From assembly GCA_002366835.1 (NCBI GenBank), contig DFBZ01000081.1, positions 1 through 64,000 of the forward strand: DNA of 64,000 bases. Reading direction: 5' to 3'. The stretch is from Gammaproteobacteria bacterium UBA3067 (lineage in GTDB: Bacteria > Pseudomonadota > Gammaproteobacteria > Pseudomonadales > UBA3067). The notes beneath the pieces were generated by a model, which worked only from the letters and a program-made list of their open reading frames with translations, made no database searches and was not told the origin of the DNA. Shown here piece after piece: positions 16,898-25,664 of this stretch; position 1 is the first letter of the stretch; each line of letters opens with the position of its first letter. The position numbers were made by a program, and so were the translations under genes.

Positions 16898-17824
16898 TCA
16901 TAGAAAGTCGGCGCTAAAAGATTTGGGTTGGTCAACGGTGATATTTTTTTTATCTTCAAATTCAAGTTTTTCAGTTTTGTTTACCGTATCGTCCGACGCA
17001 TTGCAGGCTATTGCCACAGTGTAGTCCCCGGTGGGTAAAAAGCCTAGCTCGTAAGTATAGTCGCTACCTTTGTTTATAATATTACTGGTGCTGAATGGGT
17101 CTCCGCTTGTGCCCCTGATATCCTGTGTTGATTGATTCCTGCCGGAGAAAGCATAAACGGCGGCGTTTTGAGCGACACAAAGCGTGGTGCCGAAATGTGT
17201 TCCGTCATAAATAATATTGCCAGAAATACTTCCGGATTCATTTGTTACTACAGAGCGGATAGCTGGGGAAAAGCTGTAAATATTGCTGCTACCATCGTCA
17301 AAGATGGATTTTCGCAAATCAAAATCGAAGGTCAAGTGGGTCGTTAAGTTTTCTTCTACGGTAAACGGAACGATAGGAGGTTTTGCATCGCTTTCTAAAA
17401 CGAGCTGTTTGAAAAATGTGTTCCAGTCACCAAAGTCAGGCTGCAAGGGATATGACGTTCCCTCAATGACGATTGAGGACGTATTAAAATCAATATCGAA
17501 TGTAGCATAGGAATAGCCACCTGCGGGTAAGGCATACTCAGTAAGAATCTCTTCGCTGAGACTGCCTTGCAGAGAGAGTAAGTCAACAAGTTTGGGCTCA
17601 TCGAAAGTCACCTCTGTTTTGTAACCATCGGCACCATAAAAAGTCAGACCAACAAATTGAATCCATACTGCGGTGGCATCATCGATAGGGCTGTCGGTAA
17701 CAGCAATGGTTACACTGCCCATAGGCACATTATCGGTATCGCTATCCTGACATGCTGTAAGGCCGATAGCTGTAATAAGCGTTGCTAGAATGGGGATGGC
17801 TTTGAGGGTGCTTTTCCTTTTCAT
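16898..17824 (-). CDS. DUF4382 lipoprotein
   Basis: A 308-residue lipoprotein. The signal peptide (residues 1-24) ends in the lipobox LTAC, followed by QDSDTDN. The next segment, GSVTIAVTDSPIDDATAVWIQF, is the DUF4382 hallmark, a beta-rich domain of unknown function in many marine bacterial lipoproteins. The C-terminal 120 residues look like a carboxypeptidase-regulatory or transthyretin-like beta domain (GSISGNIIYDG to LPTGDYTVAIAC). It is probably on the periplasmic or outer face of the outer membrane. It neighbours two outer-membrane protein genes on the same strand, though the gap of over 300 bases argues against one operon. Confidence 0.85.
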   Translation of the reverse strand: MKRKSTLKAIPILATLITAIGLTACQDSDTDNVPMGSVTIAVTDSPIDDATAVWIQFVGLTFYGADGYKTEVTFDEPKLVDLLSLQGSLSEEILTEYALPAGGYSYATFDIDFNTSSIVIEGTSYPLQPDFGDWNTFFKQLVLESDAKPPIVPFTVEENLTTHLTFDFDLRKSIFDDGSSNIYSFSPAIRSVVTNESGSISGNIIYDGTHFGTTLCVAQNAAVYAFSGRNQSTQDIRGTSGDPFSTSNIINKGSDYTYELGFLPTGDYTVAIACNASDDTVNKTEKLEFEDKKNITVDQPKSFSADFL

Positions 17825-18151
17825 GGTAACTCTGTCCAGAATTGATTGTTTAGCCCACGCTACACGAAGTATCTATTTATAGGTATAGAACAAAGCGGGC
17901 GTGAAGAACAGTAAATAGGCTTTGAAATAGAGGTATTGGAAATTCACCAACATTCAGGGGGTTAGTGAGCCAAGGAAAACTTGAAGGGGGAGGTGCGGCT
18001 GTGCCGTTTGCTAGGTGCTCGCTATGGCTACAGAAAGAAATATTTAAAAACAAGGAGTTATGTCCCGATTGGCGACTTGTATCCCTTGGTGTAACAAAAA
18101 GTTGTAAGTTTGTTCCTTGTTACACCAGAACTAAAACTAAAAAAGTGTTGT
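17825..18151. other. Intergenic with one hairpin
   Basis: 327 bases without a credible gene; one short open frame on the plus strand has no ribosome site or family signal. It contains the inverted repeat at 18088-18126 just downstream of the outer-membrane protein gene. Confidence 0.5.
18088..18126. repeat. Perfect 10-bp inverted repeat
   Basis: GGTGTAACAA (18088-18097) pairs with TTGTTACACC (18117-18126) around a 19-base loop, 25 bases past the stop of the minus-strand outer-membrane protein gene. It may stabilise or end that message, but no T-run follows. Confidence 0.55.
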
Positions 18152-18961
18152 TTAAAACCTGATGCCCGCTCCAACTCGAATATGCCGAATATCCAGTCGA
18201 TCTACAGGGGCAGCAACACCTTGGCGTGTCGTAAAATCAGGGCTGTCTATACTCGCGAATTTAAAATCGGCAAAGCCGTACCAGGTGTTACTCAGATCCA
18301 TAAAGGCACCGACATGAACCAAGTAACCGATCTCTACGCCGCCGTCTATAACAAGAATATCCGTTGCTTCATTTTCGGCACGTCGGTTGTCGAGCATGGC
18401 AATTATGGCTCCTACACCTAGGTAAGGGCTGATTATAGAATCAGGTAAAAGGGTATAGGTGACACTGGCACCAATGGGTAGTAGGTCGGGGGCGAGAATA
18501 CGAACTGAGCCAGCTTGCTGAGTGTCTTCATCCAATACATTGGCCAAATGTACGTCTTTTATTAATATTTTTGGGAAACCAAGGTCTAGGTGCGCTTCAA
18601 AATTAAAATTACGATTATATTTGTAGCCCAGTACTCCACCTAAGGAAAGAATGGAGCGGTTTTCAGGTTGGTTTGGAGCTACGTCGCCATCTCCTGATAG
18701 CCCGATTAGTCGCAGGGGTTGATTCACGCCTACAAAGGGTACGCTAATGCCCACAAAGGTGACAGAAGACTCACCATCAACGCCTTCTAAATTGCTGCCT
18801 TTGTCCAGAACAAAATCCGGTGTGAATATACCTCCGCCTAGGTTGAGATAAAAGTCTTTAGGGCGAGGGCCTGCTGCGAAGCTGATGGAGCTAGAGAGCC
18901 CAAGTAACAAGAGTAGGCTCAGTGTTGTTTTTTTTCTAAGAAAGTGAGTTTTCATCTTCAT
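18152..18961 (-). CDS. Outer-membrane beta-barrel protein (paralogue 1)
   Basis: A 269-residue protein with a signal peptide (about 1-29, cleavage after SFA) and then a mature chain of alternating hydrophobic beta strands ending in Phe (VGAGIRF), as expected for an outer-membrane barrel. It resembles OmpW-like small barrels: the start FYLNLGGGIFTPDF, the middle SPYLGVGAIIAMLDNRRA and the WYGFADFKF strand. The neighbour at 19034 is clearly a paralogue with the same landmarks in the same order. The ligand or channel role is unknown. Confidence 0.78.
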   Translation of the reverse strand: MKMKTHFLRKKTTLSLLLLLGLSSSISFAAGPRPKDFYLNLGGGIFTPDFVLDKGSNLEGVDGESSVTFVGISVPFVGVNQPLRLIGLSGDGDVAPNQPENRSILSLGGVLGYKYNRNFNFEAHLDLGFPKILIKDVHLANVLDEDTQQAGSVRILAPDLLPIGASVTYTLLPDSIISPYLGVGAIIAMLDNRRAENEATDILVIDGGVEIGYLVHVGAFMDLSNTWYGFADFKFASIDSPDFTTRQGVAAPVDRLDIRHIRVGAGIRF

Positions 18962-19033
18962 AGGTAAGCTTTATATTTGGTGAGTGGTGTATTTTAAAGC
19001 AATTTTGCTTGCGTTTTTCTTGTTCTTAAAGGG

Positions 19034-19864
19034 CTAAATCGGGTAGCCAACGCCGAATCGCATGTGCCGAACTTCAAATTTTTCGACACTAACCGACGCC
19101 CCGAATCGATCGTCAATATTTGGGTTGGATACGCGCCCATATTTAAAATCTGCAAAGGCATACATGCCCTCTGATATATCCAGTTTAACTCCAGCGTGAA
19201 CGATGTAACCAAGTTCAAGGCCGCCATCAATGACAACAATATCTGTGGCGACGCTGTTTGCTCTGCGGTTATCAAGCAAGGCCAGCATGGCGCCAAGACC
19301 AATATAGGGGCTGACTCGTGAGGATGGGAAAAGGGTATATATGCCTGAAAAGGTAATCGGTAGCATATCGGGTGGCATAATTTGTATGGGAATGGTGTCA
19401 GGGTTGCCGGGCAGCACATCCTGGATGATATAAAGGTTCTGCAGGTCTATTTCTATCATAGATAAATCCAGGCCAACTTCAGCGCTGAACTCATCTGTAA
19501 TTTGGTACCCAAATGCACCACCGAGGGAGATCATATCGAGGTTTTCGGGTTTTATCGGCACCTCTGAGTCGCTGCTTGTCTCCAGCCCAATTAAGGGTGA
19601 GGGGGTATTATTACTGCCGGGTAGGATGCCTGAGATTTCTACTTGGCCGGGAGGGCCGTCAATACTGCCCGCCTTGAGTGTGAATTGCGGGCCAAATGCG
19701 CCTCCGCCAAGGTTAAGGTAGAACTGGCCCATTTTGGGGCCGGCTGCGTAAGCATCCAAAGAAAAAAGTAGAAGGATTAGTACACTTAAGCCAGTCTTAT
19801 TCTGGCGCTTTATAATTTGCATGCCACGGAAGCAATAGTCCGTAATCATTGGACATTTTCTCAT
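19034..19864 (-). CDS. Outer-membrane beta-barrel protein (paralogue 2)
   Basis: A 276-residue paralogue of the previous protein, sharing GPKMGQFYLNLGGGAFGP, SPYIGLGAMLALLDNRRA, DIVVIDGGLELGYIVHAG and the RHMRFGVGYPI ending. It carries an N-terminal signal segment cleaved near DAYA. The frame is open to 19948, but the ATG at 19864 has an AGGAT ribosome site. The ATG at 19822 would give a more normal-length signal peptide and cannot be excluded. The pair probably arose by tandem duplication. It is likely a small-solute channel or an assembly-type barrel; this is uncertain. Confidence 0.76.
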   Translation of the reverse strand: MRKCPMITDYCFRGMQIIKRQNKTGLSVLILLLFSLDAYAAGPKMGQFYLNLGGGAFGPQFTLKAGSIDGPPGQVEISGILPGSNNTPSPLIGLETSSDSEVPIKPENLDMISLGGAFGYQITDEFSAEVGLDLSMIEIDLQNLYIIQDVLPGNPDTIPIQIMPPDMLPITFSGIYTLFPSSRVSPYIGLGAMLALLDNRRANSVATDIVVIDGGLELGYIVHAGVKLDISEGMYAFADFKYGRVSNPNIDDRFGASVSVEKFEVRHMRFGVGYPI

Positions 19865-20521
19865 GCCGTATCCTGTATCTGTATTGGTGACTTTTGAATG
19901 AAGATAAATAAAGCGGGCAAGCATACCTATAGCGTAACCAGATGTCATTTGGTTTGTGACACTACACTCAGGTGTTGCTTAAGCTTCAGGTTTATTCATT
20001 TCCTTTTTATAGACCTTTATTTCAGCTTCTATATTATTTTTAATCGCTTATTCCGTTTCATCTGGTGTATAGCAGAAAGCGTGGATTCTACCATTAATAA
20101 TTAGTCATGGAGTGTGAATACACGCCAAAAAGGATGATATTTAAGCGCTTATGTGTCGCTTGTTATGCTGTTTGTCGCAGTATGTTATAGCTCTCACATT
20201 ATATGGGGCGAATGGATTAGTTCGCGGTGCTCTAATGTCTCTGTTATTGAATCCCTTAAGTGTCGGCTGAGAGTGTAGAACGTCATAACTTTTGTGGAAA
20301 AGGCGATCAATGTCTGGTAGAAGTGTTAGCGCGAAATGCTGAGGGCTTTTGCCTCAAAAATTAATTGCCTCTTTGCTTTGTGGAGTCTTGGTAGATAAGA
20401 AGATTTTACTTTCAGGTATGAATAGCGCCGTATGAGAGAAAAACATCTTATGAGCTAGGGTTTTACATTGTGATGCAGGTGCTATTTTGTCTGCTTTGGA
20501 CAGAAAGAAAAGGTGGTATTA
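19865..20521. other. Long intergenic region between divergent genes
   Basis: About 650 bases separating an outer-membrane protein gene from a divergent lipoprotein gene. I see no reading frame with a ribosome site, no tRNA and no strong terminator. It must hold the promoters for both neighbours. Its size would allow a small RNA, but I cannot show one. Confidence 0.4.
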
Positions 20522-21289
20522 ATGAAAAAAATAATGAGAATACTGGGTGTAACGCTTCTAGCGACTTTATGGGTTGGGTGCGAGTCACTGCAAAGTTTAG
20601 ATGGAAAGACTTCTACAGAGCATGCCGTTAAACCGGCGGTACCCTATAACAGAATTGCTTTGGCGACGGTTTCAGAGCCAACTTTCTATGATATTAAAAT
20701 TATGGCGTACGACTTTAAAGCTCCGGGTATTACCTTACCAGGAAGAATTGTCGCCGGTGGTTTTAATACGACCAATAAATTTGTGGATCAAGGTCGTAGA
20801 AACCGGCGTCTCACGCAAACTTTGGATGAGTGGAAATTTAAACTTTCGGACCAATTAGCCATGGATGTAAAAGAGGCACTGGAGGGCCTGGGCTACGAAG
20901 TGGTAATGGTTACACCTAAGTTTCGTCGAGGGGGCAAGTTTGCTTCTAAATTACCCGCCCCTGAAAAACCTGTTGATGCCTATTTAGATCTTTATATTTC
21001 TTTTGCGGGTTATGTAGCCATTAAACCCGGTGAGCCCTATGTGCCAACGATAGAAACGCCGCTGCGTTTAACCGATGCTTTTTCTGGAGAGATTCTGTAT
21101 GCAGGTACGATGAATTATGGCGGGCCGGTTCCTGTCGATGGACCAACCGACCGGCCTGCGGATGCACAACATACAGTAAGGGGTTGGGACAATCTGTGTG
21201 CTGTAGATTGCGAAGTAAGCCCAGCAGTAAGTGGGCTGACAGCGGGTTCGCAAGCGATTGCGGATTTAGTCGCAAAAAATATAAAGTAA
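20522..21289 (+). CDS. Putative lipoprotein, unknown function
   Basis: A 255-residue protein with an N-terminal signal peptide ending in a lipobox-like LWVGC (Cys about residue 20), so probably a lipoprotein. The mature part has a mixed alpha/beta pattern without membrane helices and two cysteines close together (LCAVDC) near residue 222 that could form a disulfide in the periplasm. I do not recognise the family. The frame is open from a GTG at 20513, but the ATG at 20522 follows an AGGTGG ribosome site and starts a proper signal peptide, so it is preferred. It is monocistronic with a strong terminator. Confidence 0.7.
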   Translation: MKKIMRILGVTLLATLWVGCESLQSLDGKTSTEHAVKPAVPYNRIALATVSEPTFYDIKIMAYDFKAPGITLPGRIVAGGFNTTNKFVDQGRRNRRLTQTLDEWKFKLSDQLAMDVKEALEGLGYEVVMVTPKFRRGGKFASKLPAPEKPVDAYLDLYISFAGYVAIKPGEPYVPTIETPLRLTDAFSGEILYAGTMNYGGPVPVDGPTDRPADAQHTVRGWDNLCAVDCEVSPAVSGLTAGSQAIADLVAKNIK

Positions 21290-21305
21290 GACTCTAGTGA
21301 AATAT

Positions 21306-21355
21306 AAAAAGGCCGGCTCATATCGTCTATAAGTGCGATATGGGTCGGCCTTTTT
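21306..21355 (+). terminator. Strong terminator, long stem
   Basis: A near-perfect 20-bp stem (21306-21325 against 21336-21355) with A-run and T-run ends, 16 bases past the lipoprotein stop. It can work in both directions and also faces the convergent acyl-CoA dehydrogenase gene. Confidence 0.93.
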
Positions 21356-21475
21356 GCGTTTATTCACTTAGGAAACTGTAGGCTTGTGGCGATTAACTTA
21401 GCTTCAGTCAGCTGGTTTTTTAATAGGGTTCAGCGAGCGAGGGAGAGAGTAAGCTCTCATCCGCGCTATTTGAAG

Positions 21476-22720
21476 TTAACGAGATAATATATCTTTAGCG
21501 ATGGCATTAACTTGGATTTCGTCAGTGCCGCCATAGATCTGTAAAATTCGTGCATCCCTAAGCATTTGTTCTACACGATATTCTACCATGTACCCGTTTC
21601 CACCATGAATTTGCAGTGCTTCAGACGCGACCTGGACTGCAGTGCGGGCAGAATACAGTTTGCTTGCAGATGCCTCGGATAATGTCATTTGCTTACCTTG
21701 TTCAGCCATTTCTACAAAGCGGAATACCAAGTTCTGCAGGTTGACGCGAGCGACTTCCATTTCAGCTAATTTGGACTGGATTAGCTGGAACTCGCTAATG
21801 GGGCGGCCAAATTGGACGCGTTGCTTAGCGTACTCAATGGATAGCTCCTGACAGCGTTCTACAATGCCGAGTGCCATTGCGCAAACACCGGAACGTTCCT
21901 GGGTGAAAGTGTCTTTGGCTCCTGATCGTGATTGCTTGTCTTCAGAGCCGCCGAGTAGGCGGTCAGTACCAACCTTGACGTCTTGCAGGAATACTTCACC
22001 GGTAGGGGAGGAGTGTATGCCCATTTTTCTCAGTGGTTTGGACTGGGTTAAACCTTCCATGCCTGTATCCAGGACAAAGGTCAGGATTTTACGGTCTCTC
22101 GGTGCAACACCTTCTTCGTCGAGCTTACAGATGAAAATAATCACATCGGCGTAAGGCCCATTGGTGATAAAAGTTTTTGATCCGTTTAGGATGTAGCAGC
22201 CATCTTCCGTGCGGCGTGCGACGGACTTCATAGAGCCAAACGCGTCAGAGCCGGAGCCAGGTTCGGTAATTGCCCAAGAGCAGACTTTTTTCATGGTGAT
22301 GACATCTAAGCCCCAACGTTCTTTCTGTTCAAGAGTCCCCTTACTCATAATGGCACCACCACCCAGTCCCATGCTAACTCCCATGGCGGTTACCATACCT
22401 GGGCAATACTTGCTGAGCTCGATCATAGGGATCATGGTCATAGCGACTTCGTCACCTTTGCCGACCATGCTGGCTGCTCCATCATTGCTGTTTTCCTCTT
22501 TTGCTTCTCCTGCGGCGATGGCTTTTTCTTTTTCGATCATTTTTTCGAATTGTGCTTTGGCCATTTGATCCATGCCAAAGGTCTTTATCATTTTTCTCAG
22601 CACGTCGTAGGGCGGGGTATCTCCATGTTCTAGTTCATCCAGGTTGGGAACAATTTCCGCCTGAATAAATTGTTGTACCGCTGTGCGGACCATTTTATGG
22701 GGTTCACTCCACTCGATCAT
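21476..22720 (-). CDS. Acyl-CoA dehydrogenase
   Basis: A 414-residue FAD-dependent acyl-CoA dehydrogenase, introducing the 2,3 double bond into an acyl-CoA and passing electrons to ETF. Family motifs include CSWAITEPGSGSDAFG for FAD/substrate contact, SKTFITNG, and IHGGNGYMVEYRVEQMLRDARIL with IYGGTDEIQ near the C-terminus. The medium-chain enzyme has its catalytic Glu in the last motif, but here that residue is Gly; a Glu in TQERSGVCA sits where isovaleryl-CoA dehydrogenase places its base. The substrate may therefore be branched or long, but this is an inference. The insert at residues about 60-80 is Ala/Glu-rich. A GGAG ribosome site precedes the ATG. Confidence 0.92.
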   Translation of the reverse strand: MIEWSEPHKMVRTAVQQFIQAEIVPNLDELEHGDTPPYDVLRKMIKTFGMDQMAKAQFEKMIEKEKAIAAGEAKEENSNDGAASMVGKGDEVAMTMIPMIELSKYCPGMVTAMGVSMGLGGGAIMSKGTLEQKERWGLDVITMKKVCSWAITEPGSGSDAFGSMKSVARRTEDGCYILNGSKTFITNGPYADVIIFICKLDEEGVAPRDRKILTFVLDTGMEGLTQSKPLRKMGIHSSPTGEVFLQDVKVGTDRLLGGSEDKQSRSGAKDTFTQERSGVCAMALGIVERCQELSIEYAKQRVQFGRPISEFQLIQSKLAEMEVARVNLQNLVFRFVEMAEQGKQMTLSEASASKLYSARTAVQVASEALQIHGGNGYMVEYRVEQMLRDARILQIYGGTDEIQVNAIAKDILSR

Positions 22721-23079
22721 TGTTATTGCTCCTGTTGGAATATTATGTAAGTTTTTTATTAGTGAAAAATCATCTCTTGAGGCAAAATTTCCAAGTACCT
22801 ATCAAATAGGAAAGTTTTCAGAGAGAGCCGCGCGCTGTATACCAAAATTTGTACGTCGCTCCGTCCACCTGCTACCCGTACGGTGGACTTCAGTGTAAAA
22901 CTTTAGGATTAGGGATTATTTATGTGTCGTCACATAAGCACAATGGTATTTGGCGCCATCTATTATGACGTGAAGCAGCACGCTATGTGAAGTTTACAAG
23001 CCAGTCGGGTGATAGGTGGCTGGCTTGTGTTTTGAGCCGGGCAGCGAGTGAGGAATGGCTAGGCGATGGGCTTTATAAA
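22721..23079. other. Intergenic region with hairpin
   Basis: About 360 bases between two minus-strand genes. It contains a hairpin near the 3' end of the hybrid kinase gene and presumably the promoter of the acyl-CoA dehydrogenase gene. No credible gene is seen. Confidence 0.45.
22996..23028 (-). terminator. Possible terminator after hybrid kinase
   Basis: A 9-bp perfect stem (ACAAGCCAG at 22996-23004, CTGGCTTGT at 23020-23028), about 50 bases past the stop of the kinase gene. No clean T-run follows on the minus strand, so it may be only a message-end hairpin. Confidence 0.4.
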
Positions 23080-25446
23080 TTACACAGCTACTGGTTGTTC
23101 AATGAGTTGCTCTACTTCTTTAAGGAGTTCGCTTGAGCTGATGGGTTTTTTTAGAAAACGACGGATTCCGACTGCATAAGCAGTCTTTTCGTCAATTTGA
23201 AAGCTGAACCCTGTGCATAAAATAATGGGTAGGTCGGGTTTAAGGCTTAATATCTCTTTGGCCAGCTGGGTTCCCGTAATGCCTAGCATGGTATGGTCAG
23301 TAAGAATGAGGTCGATACTTTCCAACATATTTGGTAGCTGTTCTCTGGCTATCCGGCTATCGGTATAGGCAGTCACTTTGTATCCGTGGCTCGAAAATAA
23401 GTCACGGAGGAAGTTGGCGAGACTTTCTTCATCCTCGACGATAACAATGTGTCCTTTGTCGTTCGATGAGCGTTCGGGCGTATTGGGGTTTTCAGTGTCA
23501 CGGAGCTGTTCACTACTGGTTGGAAATAAAAGGTGGGTTGTCGTGCCCTCTTGCGAGCTGCTATCTAATAGAATATGGCCCCCGTGTTCATGCACAATGC
23601 CGTGAACCATAGGTAGCCCCATGCCTGTGCCCTGGCCGATGGTTTTGGTGGTATAAAAGGGTTCAAATACCCTGTCGCGGTGTTGTTCGGGAATTCCTGG
23701 GCCGTTGTCTTTTATGGTGATATCGATGTAGTCATCATCAATTTTGCTGTGGCAGGAGGAGCATGTTTTATCCTGAACTTTATTACGATGGCTAACAAAA
23801 ATACTAATTTCACCCACTTCGTGCAGTGCATCTCTTGAGTTGTAAAAAAGGTACATGATGACCTCGTAAAGCTGAGACGGATCTATATGAATGAGAGGCA
23901 AGTCTTTTTCAAAGTGAGCGGTGACGTTAATGGTTTCGGGGAGAGAAGAGCTTAAGAGTTTAATGATTTCATTGATTGCCGGTTCAGCCTGTATAAGCTG
24001 GGGTGATATTTCACTGCTGCGACTGAAGACCATTAGCTGCTGGATCAAGTCTCGCGCACGTGTGCCGGCTTCATGAATTGACCCCAGGTAAGTTTCTAGC
24101 TTTTTATTTGTTTCTTCCGAATTATAATAATTGGGGTTTTGAATCGCTTGGTTAACAGCGTGTTGAGATAACTCGGTGTAGCCGAGAATTGATGCAAGTA
24201 CGTTATTAAAATCGTGTGCGATGCCACCTGTTAGTTGGCCAATGGACTCCATTTTTTGGGCTTGGCGCAACTGAGCTTGAATAAGCTCTTTTTCGCGCTC
24301 GGCCTTTCTACGGTCAGAGATGTCTCGGCCAATCCCTAATAAGTGGTATTCGCCTTTCTCTTTGATGACCGTAGCATTAAATTCAATAGGAGTGAGTGTG
24401 CCGTTGTTGGCTTTAAAATCCACTTCCATGCCGGTAATTTTCCCGGTCTTCATGAGCTGATCTATAGTATTTGATACGTTCTGTTTTTCATAAGCCGCTA
24501 CCCACTTTCTGGCATCCGTACCAATGATATCTTGCAGCTCTGAGTGCCCTGTGATGCGTAAGAACTCGTCATTGGCATCATGAATTTTTCCGTGTTTGTC
24601 CACAATGATATATCCGAGCTGTGTGGTGTTGACCAGTGCCCAGTATTTATTATCGGAGGCGGGGAATTTTTGTGAGATATGGGGTTTATTGCTGATGTCG
24701 CGAAGAACAATAACGCTTTCAATGCTGTTTTTTGCGTTGTAGTAGGTGCTATTTCTTACGGCAATTTTATGCTGTTTTTTATCAAGCGCATTTAAAATAA
24801 GGTATTTACTCTGCGTTAGTTCGGGTTTTGTATCTGGAGCGATATTTTGGTATTGCTCGAAAACCTGCTGGGTGATGTTTTTGTTGGACGTCGGGTCTCT
24901 CAGATCCAGGAGTTGCTCAGCCTTTTGACCCAGGGATTTTTCGAGGGTGGTACCAATTAATTGGCACGCAGTAGGATTTATGTATTCAATGCGGAGGTTC
25001 TCGTTCACGCTTATTACGGCATCGCCCATGGCCGAGAGGATGCCAAGGGCTTTGCTGGTGACGGATTGCTCCGGTTCCAGACGAGTCTGGATGAGCTTCA
25101 TGAGTTGTTTATGGTGTAAATCTTGTGTTTCGCGCTGTAGGAAGAAAAACTGATCAGTTTTCATCTGTGTTTGGTCGGGAAGGTGGTCAAGATAGAAAAC
25201 AACGTGGGTGAATTTTTTGTTTAGCTCGAGCTGTGTGATGGGGGGGAAATCATTGGCTTGGAAGTTTTTACTGATATAGATCAGCGTCCCTCTGGGGGAT
25301 GCGGGTGATTCAGCAATAGCTGTTGCCAAGTTTGGGTGCGTTAGCACTTTGAAATGGCTTTGTGTTAGAGCAGAAAGCAGGGTGCTTAGCTGGTTTTCAC
25401 CGGGATCTCCGGACAAAATAATGGTGATTAGGTCTTCTGATCTCAT
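23080..25446 (-). CDS. Cytosolic hybrid histidine kinase, PAS-PAS (paralogue A)
   Basis: A 788-residue kinase. Domains: a degenerate receiver-like region (about 1-125) without a phospho-acceptor Asp; PAS 1 (about 135-250); PAS 2 with its PAC tail (about 265-380, ending [10 protein letters not shown]); HisKA (H-box GGIAHDFNN, His 411); HATPase (N-box Asn 536, G1 DNGPGI, G2 [10 protein letters not shown]); and a C-terminal receiver (Asp 717, Lys 767 in RFLKKP). There are no membrane segments. Inside the ATPase domain, just before G1, lies a CSSCH sequence at 562-566. No DNA-binding output is attached. It is a tandem paralogue of the next gene, about 220 bases apart. Confidence 0.9.
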   Translation of the reverse strand: MRSEDLITIILSGDPGENQLSTLLSALTQSHFKVLTHPNLATAIAESPASPRGTLIYISKNFQANDFPPITQLELNKKFTHVVFYLDHLPDQTQMKTDQFFFLQRETQDLHHKQLMKLIQTRLEPEQSVTSKALGILSAMGDAVISVNENLRIEYINPTACQLIGTTLEKSLGQKAEQLLDLRDPTSNKNITQQVFEQYQNIAPDTKPELTQSKYLILNALDKKQHKIAVRNSTYYNAKNSIESVIVLRDISNKPHISQKFPASDNKYWALVNTTQLGYIIVDKHGKIHDANDEFLRITGHSELQDIIGTDARKWVAAYEKQNVSNTIDQLMKTGKITGMEVDFKANNGTLTPIEFNATVIKEKGEYHLLGIGRDISDRRKAEREKELIQAQLRQAQKMESIGQLTGGIAHDFNNVLASILGYTELSQHAVNQAIQNPNYYNSEETNKKLETYLGSIHEAGTRARDLIQQLMVFSRSSEISPQLIQAEPAINEIIKLLSSSLPETINVTAHFEKDLPLIHIDPSQLYEVIMYLFYNSRDALHEVGEISIFVSHRNKVQDKTCSSCHSKIDDDYIDITIKDNGPGIPEQHRDRVFEPFYTTKTIGQGTGMGLPMVHGIVHEHGGHILLDSSSQEGTTTHLLFPTSSEQLRDTENPNTPERSSNDKGHIVIVEDEESLANFLRDLFSSHGYKVTAYTDSRIAREQLPNMLESIDLILTDHTMLGITGTQLAKEILSLKPDLPIILCTGFSFQIDEKTAYAVGIRRFLKKPISSSELLKEVEQLIEQPVAV

Positions 25447-25664
25447 TCCCTGAGCCTTATGCCTTCTAATATTTCGTTCTTTGTTTTTACGATGGGCTTT
25501 AAAGTAACCGACTTGTCGGTTTGGTATGGTTTTTATTTTTTTCTTGTCGATCAGGGCCGCAAATAATGCGCTTTAAGATTGAACTTGTCATTGGTAAATA
25601 ATGACAAAAATGTGATCCATTTATCAACATAAAACAAGCCAATGTGAAAACGTGGGCGGCATAT

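Noticed and set aside
17965..18162. Plus-strand open frame next to the outer-membrane protein gene
   Set aside because: No ribosome site, unusual composition and no family match; it also covers the hairpin.
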